Assembly (NCBI RefSeq): GCF_023169945.1
Contig: NZ_AP025591.1
Span: 2,068,501-2,132,500, forward strand
Source: Anaeromyxobacter oryzae
GTDB taxonomy: Bacteria > Myxococcota > Myxococcia > Myxococcales > Anaeromyxobacteraceae
Reading direction: 5' to 3'
Length of the DNA: 64,000 nucleotides
In this document: positions 1-9,200 of the stretch, one piece after another
Layout of the letters: the number at the start of each line of letters is the position of its first letter
How positions within the stretch are numbered: the stretch's first letter is position 1
Program-made: the position numbers and the translations under genes
Notes under the pieces: generated by a model
Told to the model about the DNA's origin: nothing
The model's database searches: none
Seen by the model: the letters and a program-made list of their open reading frames with translations, nothing else

Positions 1-1178
1 CGGCTGCCCGCGCGGCGCCGCCTGCGGACTCCGCGTCCGCGTCAGGTCCCATTCCCGACCGCCGGTCTCGCGGCAGCCGCCACCTCGTCGCCTCTCGCGC
101 ACCGGCCCGCACGCGGCGCGGTGACCGGAGGTGCGGCCGTGAAGGCGTCGCGCACCGCCGCTGCGAACGCGCGCGGCTGGTCTGCGCGCTCCACGGCGAT
201 CGACGGCGGGGCGACCGCGATCGTCGCGAGCGTGATGCGAGCGAGCGCCTTCACGGCCGGCACCTCCGCAGGAGGAAGCGCCTCCCTGCTGTTGGTCGAG
301 CGCGTCGATGCGGCCGTCCCCGCCCCGCCGATCACGCGTACGCACCGGCTCAGACCTGGGGGGAGGGGGTAGGAGGCGGGCGTTACTTCGGACCGAGCGC
401 CACCGCGATGGGGCGTCGAGGCGGAGCAAGCTGCGGGGCGGGGAACAGCCGGCATCGGGGGTAGACATGGGGTCGCAGGGCCGGATGTTCATGGGGCGGC
501 GCTGAGACGGGTCTCAGAATTGGCTCTTTGATGGGGCGCAAGTGAGGGTTTCGGGCGGGCGCTGGTCGCGCGGAATGGCTGGGGTTTGGGGACGTCGCGC
601 CCGGGGTGACTCTGGTGGCGTCGCAGGCGGATGGGGGTGCGGGGGAAGCTTGCTCGGGGGACTGGGGCGCATCTAGGCGGGCAGCATCGGGCCGGAGAGC
701 CGGAATGGTGCGGTCACGCGAGGATCCCGCGCGGGGCGGCAACCGCAGCCGACCGCCTCGAGCTCGCCCGATGCGCGCTCGCCCACTGCGGCCCTGCGCT
801 CGCCCGCTCGGGTGTGGCTGCGCTCGCCCGCCCGCTCGGCTGTGGTCCTCCCTCTCCCCCCGCGCAGCGAAGCGGAGCGGGGGGAGAGGGCGGGGTGAGG
901 GGGGCCGCTCGCGCTCGCAGTCGCGAATCGCCCGGCCAGGGGTCGGTGTCAGAGCCAATCCCGTCGCAGAACGTCGCCCTCCCCTCTTCCAGCGACCACG
1001 GCGACCCCGCCCGCACCCGCCCACTCCACCCGAACACCCCCGATCCCAGCCCCTGCGCGCGCGTGGTCGGAACCCCAGCGATCTCCGCTTGATCACCGGC
1101 CGGAGGTGCCGTATATGGGCGGACTCCGACGGCCGGACCATCGCGCCAGGCACTCGGGGACAGACGGAGGACGGATTC
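1..1178. other. No confident gene before the tRNA cluster
   Basis: I cannot support a gene here. A minus-strand open frame between about 300 and 42 has good G/C third-position bias (a short Ala/Pro-rich peptide), but it matches no family I know and has no convincing ribosome binding site. The long minus-strand frame from 1423 runs antisense through all the tRNA genes and is a shadow. The rest is very GC-rich intergenic sequence that holds one strong palindrome (850-890). Confidence 0.4.
850..890. repeat. Strong GC-rich palindrome (REP-like hairpin)
   Basis: The 14-base arm at 850-863 (CCCTCTCCCCCCGC) is perfectly repeated as its reverse complement at 877-890 (GCGGGGGGAGAGGG), with a 13-base spacer. 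No T-run follows, so it is more like an interspersed extragenic palindrome than an intrinsic terminator. Whether it recurs elsewhere in the genome cannot be seen here. Confidence 0.6.
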
Positions 1179-1268
1179 GGAGGAGTGGCCGAGCGGCTTA
1201 AGGCGGCGGTCTTGAAAACCGCTGAGGGTTCACGCCCTCCGAAGGTTCGAATCCTTCCTCCTCCGCCA
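1179..1268 (+). tRNA. tRNA-Ser(UGA)
   Basis: A 90-base class II tRNA. The acceptor stem GGAGGAG (1179-1185) pairs with CTCCTCC (1258-1264), followed by the discriminator G and an encoded CCA. The anticodon TGA lies at 1213-1215, and there is a long variable arm typical of tRNA-Ser. The T-loop GGTTCGAATCC is canonical. Confidence 0.97.
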
Positions 1269-1294
1269 GGTTGAAGAAGGAGCGAAGAGGTTCT

Positions 1295-1386
1295 GGAAAG
1301 GTGGCCGAGAGGCCGAAGGCGCTGGTTTGCTAAACCAGTATACGGGGTGACCTGTATCGAGGGTTCGAATCCCTCCCTTTCCGCCA
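1295..1386 (+). tRNA. tRNA-Ser(GCU)
   Basis: A 92-base class II tRNA with acceptor stem GGAAAGG (1295-1301) pairing with CCTTTCC (1376-1382), discriminator G and encoded CCA. The anticodon GCT is at 1329-1331 in the loop TTTGCTAAA, and a long variable arm follows. It lies 26 bases after the Ser(UGA) gene, so the two are probably co-transcribed. Confidence 0.97.
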
Positions 1387-1437
1387 GTAGCTGAAGCACC
1401 GCCGGCCGCGAGGCCGGAGACATTATGAATAGCGTTT

Positions 1438-1514
1438 GCGCCCTTAGCTCAGTTGGATAGAGCGTCGGACTACGAATCCGAAGGCCAGAGGTTCAAATCC
1501 TCTAGGGCGCGCCA
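1438..1514 (+). tRNA. tRNA-Arg(ACG), probable integration target
   Basis: A 77-base tRNA with acceptor stem GCGCCCT (1438-1444) pairing with AGGGCGC (1504-1510), then G and CCA. The anticodon ACG is at 1472-1474 (read as inosine-CG after editing in bacteria). The 3' end points toward a tyrosine integrase that ends about 107 bases downstream, the usual geometry for an integrative element that uses a tRNA 3' end as attB. I did not find a second copy of the tRNA 3' segment by eye, so the far attachment site is probably outside the window or degenerate. Confidence 0.97.
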
Positions 1515-1521
1515 GTAGTTC

Positions 1522-1562
1522 CGAGGCCTTGCGGGCCAAAACCCGCGAGGCCTCGTCGTTTT
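1522..1562 (+). terminator. Intrinsic terminator after the tRNA cluster
   Basis: A 14-base stem (1522-1535 with 1542-1555, one G-U pair) closes a short loop and is followed by TCGTTTTT. This is a textbook Rho-independent terminator ending the tRNA transcript. It lies between the tRNA-Arg 3' end and the stop of the opposing integrase gene. Confidence 0.85.
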
Positions 1563-1620
1563 TACAGCCTGGCCACGCACTGTTCTCATCCCTTCGGGTG
1601 GCTTCGTGCCCATCCGTTGC

Positions 1621-2718
1621 CTACTCCCTCCGGGGCAGAAGCTTGCCCCGGGAGGGGTGCTGCATCGCATGCTGACGCAACGCGTCGATGCGCTCGACGG
1701 CGGCCCGGAGGTCGCCCTCGTCGATGATGTTGTACCGATCGAAGACGCTCCGGGTGCGGTGACCGGAGAGCTTCATCACGACCGACTCCGGCACCCCGCT
1801 CCGCCGCGCGTTCGTGACGAACGAGCGGCGCAGGTCGTGGAACCAGATCCCCTCGTACCCCGCCCGCTCGCAGGCGCGCCGGAGCATCTTGTTGTGCTCG
1901 CTCCAGGGCCGGCCGGTGTCCGGGTTCACGAACACGTAAGGTGAATGGAGCTGGCGGGGCGTCTGCCGGAGGATCTCGAGGGCCCGCGTCGTGAGGTACA
2001 CGATGCGAGCCTGGTTCGTCTTGGTCTCCTTCGCCGAGAGCCGGATGCAGCCGACGGTGAGGTCGACCTGCTCCCAGCGAAGGAAGCGGAGCTCGGTCTT
2101 CCGGAGTCCGGTCTCGTAGTCGAACTCGATCACGGGCGCGAAGGCGGGCGGCGCCACCTTCAGGATCCGCTCGAGCATGGCCGGCTTCAGGACCTGATCA
2201 CGGGTGTTCGGCTCGTTGAGGAGCGGCACCCCGGCGATGGGGTTCCGCGCGAGCATCCCGCACTCGACCTGGTAGTTGATGCAGCGTTTGAGGAGCGCGA
2301 TCTCGCGGTCGATGGTGCCGGGCGCCGGAGGGCCACCGCGGCGGGTGGTCTCCTGGAAGCGCTTCTGCCGGTACTCCTCGACGTCCTGCCGCGTGAGCTT
2401 CGCGGCTCGGCGGTTCCCGAGGTGCTCGACGAGGTGGCGAGCCCGATCGATGTCGGACTGCCAGCTGTCGTTGTCCCGGCGGGTGATCGGCTCCCACGCC
2501 TTCCAGGCGCCCTCGACCGTGATCTTCGCCTCGAGCTGCCTGTCGAAGTACCGGCCCTCGAAGGAATCGATCTCGAGCTTGGCGAGGAGCATCTTCGCGT
2601 GCTTGAGGGTGGGGATCTTCTTCACCCGCACCCGCTTCTGCGTGCCGTTCGGCATCTTCAGCCAGACGTCGATGGCGTACAGCGTCTGGCCGTCCTTCTC
2701 GTACTGCTTGACGCCCAT
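1621..2718 (-). CDS. Tyrosine recombinase / phage-type integrase
   Basis: A 365-aa site-specific recombinase likely to integrate and excise the island at the neighbouring tRNA-Arg gene. An N-terminal arm-binding region (about 1-65) and SAM-like core-binding domain precede the catalytic domain. The conserved Arg lies in GLRKTELR (about 197), the box with His and second Arg in HDLRR (about 295), the GH dipeptide follows near 317 and the nucleophilic Tyr is in DRYNI (about 327). The start at 2718 was chosen over an upstream ATG at 2820 because AAGGAG stands 6 bases before it. The gene points toward the tRNA 3' end. The family call is firm; the exact att site is inferred. Confidence 0.93.
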   Translation of the reverse strand: MGVKQYEKDGQTLYAIDVWLKMPNGTQKRVRVKKIPTLKHAKMLLAKLEIDSFEGRYFDRQLEAKITVEGAWKAWEPITRRDNDSWQSDIDRARHLVEHLGNRRAAKLTRQDVEEYRQKRFQETTRRGGPPAPGTIDREIALLKRCINYQVECGMLARNPIAGVPLLNEPNTRDQVLKPAMLERILKVAPPAFAPVIEFDYETGLRKTELRFLRWEQVDLTVGCIRLSAKETKTNQARIVYLTTRALEILRQTPRQLHSPYVFVNPDTGRPWSEHNKMLRRACERAGYEGIWFHDLRRSFVTNARRSGVPESVVMKLSGHRTRSVFDRYNIIDEGDLRAAVERIDALRQHAMQHPSRGKLLPRRE

Positions 2719-2827
2719 GTCGTTCTCCTTGGCAGGCGGGCGTCGGACTGAAGTTCTACCGCGCCTCGCATGGTCGCGCTCGGGAGCGCGCTCCGCCCCG
2801 CAGGGCGCGCGGTAGCCCACGGAACCG

Positions 2828-3214
2828 CTAGGTGCGCGCGAGCCCGGTGAGGTCCTTACGGCTGAAGCGGAGTTGGCGGCCGAGCCGCTGCGCGTGGACG
2901 CGGCCGCGGCGGACGAGCTGATAGAGCGCTCGGACGCTCGGCAGGCGGAGGTAGTCGGCCGCCTCCGTCGGCGTCATGAGGTCCGCGGGCTCGCGCTCGC
3001 GGCTCGGCAGCTCCGCCCGGAGGAGCCGCGTCTTCAGCTCCTCGACGGCGTGCCGGAGTGCGGCGACGTCGAAGCGGAGCATCTCGCAGCCCTGAGGCGC
3101 GTCCCCGCAGGCGGCGCAGCGGGCGTCGGGGGACGTCGGCGGGCGGTAGAGGATTTCCTGGCCGAGCGCGCAGATCTGGCAGGTCCAGGACGGAGGCGGA
3201 GTGGGTGCGGGCAT
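2828..3214 (-). CDS. Zinc-ribbon plus excisionase/MerR-type HTH protein
   Basis: A 128-aa protein. Two CxxC pairs near the N-terminus (CQIC and CAAC) suggest a zinc ribbon. The C-terminal half carries a winged HTH of the excisionase (helix-turn-helix 17) type: LMTPTEAADYLRL followed by a turn and the wing RLGRQLRFSRKDL. Such proteins beside integrases usually act as recombination directionality factors or regulators; that role here is inferred from position, 110 bases upstream of the integrase and on the same strand. The start at 3214 lies just past the stop of the preceding gene (3220), suggesting translational coupling. An N-terminal zinc ribbon on an Xis-like protein is unusual. Confidence 0.72.
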   Translation of the reverse strand: MPAPTPPPSWTCQICALGQEILYRPPTSPDARCAACGDAPQGCEMLRFDVAALRHAVEELKTRLLRAELPSREREPADLMTPTEAADYLRLPSVRALYQLVRRGRVHAQRLGRQLRFSRKDLTGLART

Positions 3215-3219
3215 CGCGC

Positions 3220-3525
3220 TTACTCGTTCTTCCGCTTCGGCTGCGCGGGGCAGCAGTGGCGCTCGGGCTCGTGCTCCGGCACAGGAACGGTGCGCTTCGG
3301 CTGGAGCGCGCGGACGATCGGCGTCAGCGCCTCGAGCATGTCGCATGCCTCCTTGGGTCCGCGGCGGCGGCAGGCCCGCACCGCCAACCCGAGCGCCGCC
3401 TCTGCGCCGGCGATGATCGCGTCCGCTTCGGAGTCGGTCATCTCGCCGAGCTCGTCCGTGGAGTGCTCTCGGGCACGCGTGGGGGCGTCGGCGTTCTCAT
3501 CGTTTCGCTTCACCTTCTCACTCAT
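3220..3525 (-). CDS. Small hypothetical protein of the integrase operon
   Basis: A 101-aa protein of unknown function. The start at 3525 (MSEKVKRND) is preceded by AAGGAG at a good distance; an upstream in-frame ATG at 3630 has none. The N-terminal third is acidic and probably disordered. The middle is Ala-rich and helical, and the C-terminus has CCPAQPKRK, a short basic tail with two Cys. It is first in a presumed three-gene operon with the HTH protein and integrase, directly downstream of the repeat-rich region. I recognise no family. Confidence 0.6.
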   Translation of the reverse strand: MSEKVKRNDENADAPTRAREHSTDELGEMTDSEADAIIAGAEAALGLAVRACRRRGPKEACDMLEALTPIVRALQPKRTVPVPEHEPERHCCPAQPKRKNE

Positions 3526-3680
3526 GGTCGTCTCCTTGCGCTGCGAAAGGCAGCGTCGAGATCCATTGCTTACAGAGATTGGTTTGGCTGTCACTCTGAC
3601 GCGATTCGCTCGTAAACGATCGATTGGCACCCCGCGGCCAATTCAAGGACCGCGGAGAACGAATCGCTCTCACGGCTCAG

Positions 3681-4036
3681 CTGTTTCGAACGAAGCAGGG
3701 CTGTTCAGCCGAAGCCAAAGCAGACTCGGGATTGCCATAGTCGCGAAGGCACCCCGCGCGCGATTCATTTCCCGATGTTCGGGACTTCGAAGTTCGCGTG
3801 GGACCTGGCGCTCTCGGGACGAATCGGCCGTTTTCCCGCCTGTTCAGCACCGCGCGCTGAACATCGTGCGGACAAGGCACCCCGCTCAGCCGCGATCGGC
3901 GCCGCTGCGCTCCCATCTCGGCTGAACAGCCGTCCGCTGCGGCGCGGACCCGACTGAAACAGCCCAGGGCCGATCGCGCCCGACCTCGCCCCGCGTAACA
4001 GTCGCGGTTTTCCGGGCGGGCTGTTCGCGCCTGTTC
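3681..4036. repeat. Non-coding iteron-like region with CTGTTC/GAACAG repeats
   Basis: Within about 350 bases the hexamer CTGTTC or its complement GAACAG recurs at 3701, 3840, 3923, 4021 and 4031, with near-matches at 3681 (CTGTTTC) and 3956 (GAAACAG). Two copies sit in 12-base palindromes, GGCTGTTCAGCC (3699-3710) and GGCTGAACAGCC (3920-3931). GTTCAG (3842-3847) and CTGAAC (3857-3862) form an inverted repeat with a 9-base spacer. No open frame here has coding character. It lies just upstream of the integrase/Xis-like operon, so a regulator-binding array, a recombination accessory region or a replication origin of the integrative element are all possible. Confidence 0.55.
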
Positions 4037-4097
4037 GGTGGAACCAGGCCGTCCCCCCCCCGACGCCGCTACCCGGTAGGCGGATTCCGGCCAGCGG

Positions 4098-4660
4098 AGA
4101 CCAGCAGTATCGCCCACCCGGTGTCGATCCAGCGCGTGGACTCCTTGGGCGTGCCCTCGAGGTACCGCAGCTTGTTCACCCTCGCCTCGTCGAGGACGCC
4201 GCCCGGCGCCGAAACGTCCTCGGGGCGACGAGCGCCCATGCGATGTCCGTTAGGGACACCGTGCGCTCCGTCAAGCCGCCCGGCCCACCGCCGCTCCGGA
4301 TGCCGCCCTGCTCTGCCGGTCCCGGCGATCCAGCACCAGCACCGGGTTCCGCCGCGCTCGATCCAGCGGCCGGCGTAGTTCGAGAACCGTATCAGCGGAC
4401 ACGCGCGCCCGCTCGAGCTGAGCCTCAGTGAGTCGCCGCGTTAGACTCAGCGTCCTGACCCGAGCACTTTCCACGTCGCGAAGTCGACGTCGGGAATGGC
4501 CCAGGCTCCGCTCGTCTCGTCCAGCGGCCTACGCCGCATAGCGCCACGCGCCCACCTTCGTGCGGCGCCAGCACGAACGCGGTTTCGTCCGGGCGCGGCC
4601 GGGCTGTCCATCGGTACCGGACCTCGTAGACGGACTCACTCCCGCCGCCACTAGGGTCGA
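4098..4660 (-). pseudogene. Decayed duplicate of the 3' end of the HIT-PLD-helicase-S24 gene
   Basis: Read on the minus strand this segment matches the last ~180 codons of the gene at 6242-10463, but scattered over several frames. Recognisable blocks are PDETAFVLAPHEGG (counterpart PGETAFVLSRHEPG), RRLTEAQLERARV (counterpart RRLTDEQLDRARV) and LDEARVN..LRYLEGTPK..TRWIDTGWAI. At DNA level 4108-4330 and 6257-6470 align over long stretches. Frameshifts prevent any single product. It is therefore a relic of a second, related gene or a partial duplication, not a functional gene. Confidence 0.8.
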
Positions 4661-4893
4661 GTGGCGGAATACAGGAGTTGAATGACGCGGCGGACCGCAC
4701 CCGATCGCCCACTCGGCGGCAGCACCCGGGTCGCAGGTTCACGTGTGCGGCGCGACACACCGCATTCAGCAGAGTACGCCCCCTGGTCTGGAGGGGTGTG
4801 CGGGTCGCCATGGATGAGCGCGCACCATTCTCACCAACAACGTCCGCTGCGTACCGCCCGGCTCCGAACCAGAAAAGGATTCTCCACGGAGAG

Positions 4894-5970
4894 TCATATT
4901 CCCCCTCCGTCCGCATAGTGGGCGAGCACGAACCCTTTGAGCGGAGCCTTCTCTGGAACAGGCTTTAGCCATGGTGGCAGGGGCACCCATTCGAACGGCG
5001 CTTCCCACGGCTTCGCCGGATTCTTCGGCTCGGCCCGCAAGCGCCGCTCGGTTATCCACTCGAAGGGGATCTGCCCCCCGAGATAACACCCTGGCTCACG
5101 ATCCTCGAACAGCACGCCATAAGCGCGAAACCCATACAGAATGTCGTACGCGCGCTCCGGGACGACTGGTTCGAGATTCTGATAATCGTTGATGCCTGAG
5201 CTATCAAAGCACCGCTGGATGACGAACTCGAAGTTCTTTCCTTCCTCGTATTCCTCCACCTCATGCCTGCCCTGGCGTGAGTAGCCTCGATCAACGATGA
5301 GCTTCGCACCCCGCGGCACGACGGCTCGGACGTGAACGGGGCACCATCGCTGCGTAAAGTCCTTCTTGTCGCCCTTGCTGCTGCAGAGTCTAAGACTTCC
5401 GCCGTACTCCCTCGGAGCAATGCCCTCAAGCGAGAATACCCCGTCCGTTCCCCAGTAGTGGTCCTCCACGAAACGGGCGGCCGCGAGAGCAAAATGCGGC
5501 AAAAGCCTGTCGCGCGGATTCCGCTTTTCAGTGATGTCACTAAACCACTGCGTTAGCCCCAGGTGCATTGCCTCTAGCGGCATCTGCGTGAATGGGCCAC
5601 CAGTTGTCGACCATCCCGACCGACGGACGTCGATGTTCGCCGTCAACATGTCGTGCACCAGCGAGACGAGCCACGGCTGGTGCGGCTCCGGTAGGTACTC
5701 CGCTCCGTTCACGGCGACGCCGAGAACGATCTCGAGGAACTCTCCGACTTTTGACCTTGGGCCAAGGGCATTCGGTTTGCGGAAGCGTTCGTACCGGTGC
5801 CACGCATGATGTGGCAACTGCGCCTCGATAGCGCCTGACGCGGTCGTGAAGCGTCGCCAGCCTTGACTGTAGCGGTCTACCCACTCAGCGCACTTCGCGC
5901 AACGCACGCGGCGCGTGGGCATGGGCCCGCCGCATTGGGGACACGCGTACCCTTTCTTGGACGCTGCCAT
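4894..5970 (-). CDS. Orphan protein with N-terminal zinc ribbon
   Basis: A 358-aa soluble protein with no family I recognise. It starts MAASKKGYACPQCGGPM and has a second CxxC (CAKC), a rubredoxin-like zinc ribbon in the first 30 residues. The remainder is rich in Trp, Tyr and Arg and has no membrane segment or known catalytic motif. The start at 5970 is preceded by GGGAG about 9 bases away. The last ~30 residues end just before the decayed gene copy, so it sits between the truncated and the longer copy of the neighbouring helicase-family gene, probably as island cargo. Lower third-position GC than its neighbours suggests separate acquisition. Confidence 0.6.
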   Translation of the reverse strand: MAASKKGYACPQCGGPMPTRRVRCAKCAEWVDRYSQGWRRFTTASGAIEAQLPHHAWHRYERFRKPNALGPRSKVGEFLEIVLGVAVNGAEYLPEPHQPWLVSLVHDMLTANIDVRRSGWSTTGGPFTQMPLEAMHLGLTQWFSDITEKRNPRDRLLPHFALAAARFVEDHYWGTDGVFSLEGIAPREYGGSLRLCSSKGDKKDFTQRWCPVHVRAVVPRGAKLIVDRGYSRQGRHEVEEYEEGKNFEFVIQRCFDSSGINDYQNLEPVVPERAYDILYGFRAYGVLFEDREPGCYLGGQIPFEWITERRLRAEPKNPAKPWEAPFEWVPLPPWLKPVPEKAPLKGFVLAHYADGGGI

Positions 5971-6241
5971 TAAGTCAGCTCCCGGTGACGAGTTTCACCT
6001 AACCGACGTTTCGAGCGCACCCCGAAGGCTTTGACATCAGAGCCACTCGACGCGGATGCTGGATCGTTCATGCAGCGGCAGCGCGTTTCTCGACGTCGCC
6101 CTTCCGCTGTGCGGTACGCGGCGGCCCCCGCTGAATCGGATGTCCACGTTCATTCGCGCGTCGTGGGGCACAGTACCAGACGACCCTGACCCGTATGCCC
6201 GAACCTGACGTCCGGGGCTGTTACTGCTGTCAGGGGAGTAT

Positions 6242-9200
6242 TCACCCGGCCACGAGCACGATCGCCCACCCGGTGTCGATCCACCGTGTGGCGCCCTTCG
6301 GCGTGCCCTCGAGGTAACGGAGCCGGTTCACGCGAGCCTCGTCGAGGACGCCACCGGCCGACGCCACCTCGTCGCGGGCAACGAGGACCCACGCGATGTC
6401 GGTGAGCGACACGGTTCGTTCGGCGAAGCCGTCCCGCCCGCCATCGATCCGCACCCCGCCCTGCTCGGAGCTGCTCACTACGCGGCACCGCTTCCCGGCG
6501 TACTCGACCCACTTCCCTGCGTGGCGTTCGACGACGGAGCTCGCGAACACACGGGCGCGATCCAGTTGCTCATCGGTGAGCCGCCGTGACGAGCTGCGCC
6601 CCGCCCCGACAGCACGCCAGGTTGCGTAATCGACTGCCGCGAAGGCCCAGGCCGCAGCCTGTTCATCCCATCGCGCCACGCCGCAGTACCGCCACGGCCC
6701 GGGCTCGTGTCGCGAGAGCACGAAGGCAGTTTCACCCGGCCGCCGGTCTAACGTCCGCGACTTCACGCGATCCGGCGCGTCGAGAGAGCCCGGTCTTTCG
6801 ACGAAGACGAACAGGTGTCCGCCGGCTCGCCCGGGCCGCGGGTCCGAGTCAAGACCGAACGCCTTTCCGATCTCGCCGTCCGAGAGGCGTTCCCCTACCG
6901 CCGGCCCGAGTGCCTCTGGCGAGATGTGTTCGACCAGTACCGCGATGGGCGTGGTCTCCGCGCTCGCCTGGAACGACGGCGAGGACGGGTTGTCCGATTT
7001 CAGCATCCAACGTCGGCCGTCGCGGACCACGCGCTTCACCTGGTACGCGCTGTCGCCCGTGGCGTGGCCGCTCTGCAGAAGGGCCACCCTCCCCTCGACG
7101 GCACCGAGACCGACGCCGCGCGAATAGCGGAAGACGATCCACTCACCGTCGCGGATCGGGTCGGTGCCGCCGTTCATGGAGTCGCCCGCTGCGCGGACCG
7201 CGAACAGACCGTTTCCGCGGGTCCGAACCGGCAGGACGACTTCCTCTGCCTCCGGAGCGCCGGCGACAAGTATTCCTGCCGCGCCTGCCGCCGCCCGCAA
7301 CGTCGGGAACGCGGTGATGCGGCCCGGCGGCGGCAGCTCGATCACCTGGCCGATCGGCTCCACAAACCAGCCATCCGGCGAGCGGAAGAACCGGACTTGG
7401 AACGCCGTACCTGGACGCCCCGCGCCCGGCCGAACCAGCTCCGAAGCAGATCGGGGAGCTCGTTTCGCGCGGAACCGACCCGGTGGGCGACGTTGCACGC
7501 GATCTGCGCGAACCGGAACCGCCAGAACGCGCCGCTCGGCAGCCGTACATCGATATCCCCGAGGGGCAGGTCCGGACGCTTCGTTCGCGGCGGTACCTTC
7601 AGGATGGGGTCGCGCTGGTTCCAGAAGACCTTTGCCACGAACGCTTCGCCCCGCGCCTCGGGCTCGAAGCGCCGACGATACTGAGCGAGCCGATAGTCGA
7701 CGAGCTCGCGGGCCATCTCGACGAACACCTCGTCGAGAGCGTCGGGGACGGGCAGCCGCGGCACGAGCCGGTCCCCATCCACGGCGAACCACCGCTTCGG
7801 GGCAGCTGGCGTTCCCGCCCACGCCTTGACCGGGTTCCTCCGCCAATAACCGGTCCACGTCCGCTCATCTGGCCGGCGGGGATCCGGGAGTTCCCTCACG
7901 TCTTCGATGTCGCGGAACAGCTCCGCGGAGCGGACGAGGATCTGATGACTGCGGCGAGCGAGCACCTCGAGCGGCGCTCCGGCGCGGAGCGCTTCGAGCT
8001 CGATGAGCGCCTCAAGGAGCACCATCTTGAACGACTTCTCGACCGCGGTCGTCTCGAGCTCGCGAAACCAATCACGTCCTGCGTCCAGGACCTGCGCCTC
8101 TTCTTCCGTGAGGTGCCCCTCGGATCGCACGAACTCGAACCAGGAACCATGCGCCTGGCGCAGAACGGAGGGCGAGTAGCCGGACCGATACAGCTCGCCG
8201 ATGGTCGGACGTTCGCCGCGGGCGACCTGAAGCTCGCGGTAAGCGCGCTCGACCGCGTTGGCGCCCGCCGGAAGGAGCTTGCGCAGGAGATCGACGGCCT
8301 CGATCTCGACGTCCACGGAGCAGCCGGGCGGCAGCTCGGGCTCGGCTCCCTCGAGAAACGCGCGCAGGTTCGGCTGGGCCTCGCCGAACGAGAGCAGCGT
8401 GCGAACCCGGTCGAGGAACACGCGGTGGTTCCCGACGAAATCGATGACGGTGAGCCGATCCTTCCCTGGTGCGACGCGCAGCCCGCGCCCGAGCTGCTGG
8501 AGGAACACGACCGGCGACTCCGTGGGTCGCAGCATCACGACGCGATCGATGAGGGGCACGTCGACACCCTCATTGAAGAGGTCGACGGCGCACACCGCGT
8601 CGATGCGCCCCGCGGCGAGGTCCTCGAGCGCGCGACTCCGATCGTCTGAGCCCGGCTCCGAGTGAACTGCCCTCGCGCGGAGGCCGCGGCCCTCGAGCCA
8701 ACGCTTGGCGAACTCGGCGTGCGGGATCGAGCAGCAGAACACGAGAGAGCGCGTTCCCACATGCTCACCGAGAGCGGCCCAGAGACGATCCATCCGTTCC
8801 TGCGTCTGGACGGCCGCCTCGAGCCGCTTCGGATCGAACCGCCGGTTCCGCCAGGGGATGTTCTCGTACGAGTAGTCGACGGTGTCCTTGAGGCCGAAGT
8901 ACGCGAACGGGACGAGGCGATTCGCCGAGATGCCGACGCCGAGGTCGGCGCGGAACGCCAGGTTGTCGCCGAACAGGCCGAGGATGTCTCCCTCGTCGGC
9001 TCGGTCGGGCGTCGCCGTGAGCCCGAGCAGAAACTCCGGCTCGATCCGCGACAGGATCCGGCGATAGCTCGGCGCCTCGGCGTGGTGCACCTCGTCGACG
9101 ACGACGTAGTCGAACCGCTCGGCCGCGAGCCGGTCCAGGTTCTCCGGCCGGGAGAGCTTCTGTACCGACGCGACCGCGACGTCCGCATCGAGCTCCGAGC

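Noticed and set aside
383..1423. A 346-codon minus-strand frame over the tRNA genes
   Set aside because: It runs antisense through three tRNAs and carries their reverse complements as peptide.
3699..3862. LexA boxes of the myxobacterial type
   Set aside because: GTTCAG is present several times, but the 5' half of the reported Myxococcus LexA consensus is not found at the required spacing, so an SOS role is not supported.
3677..4117. A 146-codon minus-strand frame in the repeat region
   Set aside because: Codon use is not typical of the neighbours and the region is dominated by short repeats.
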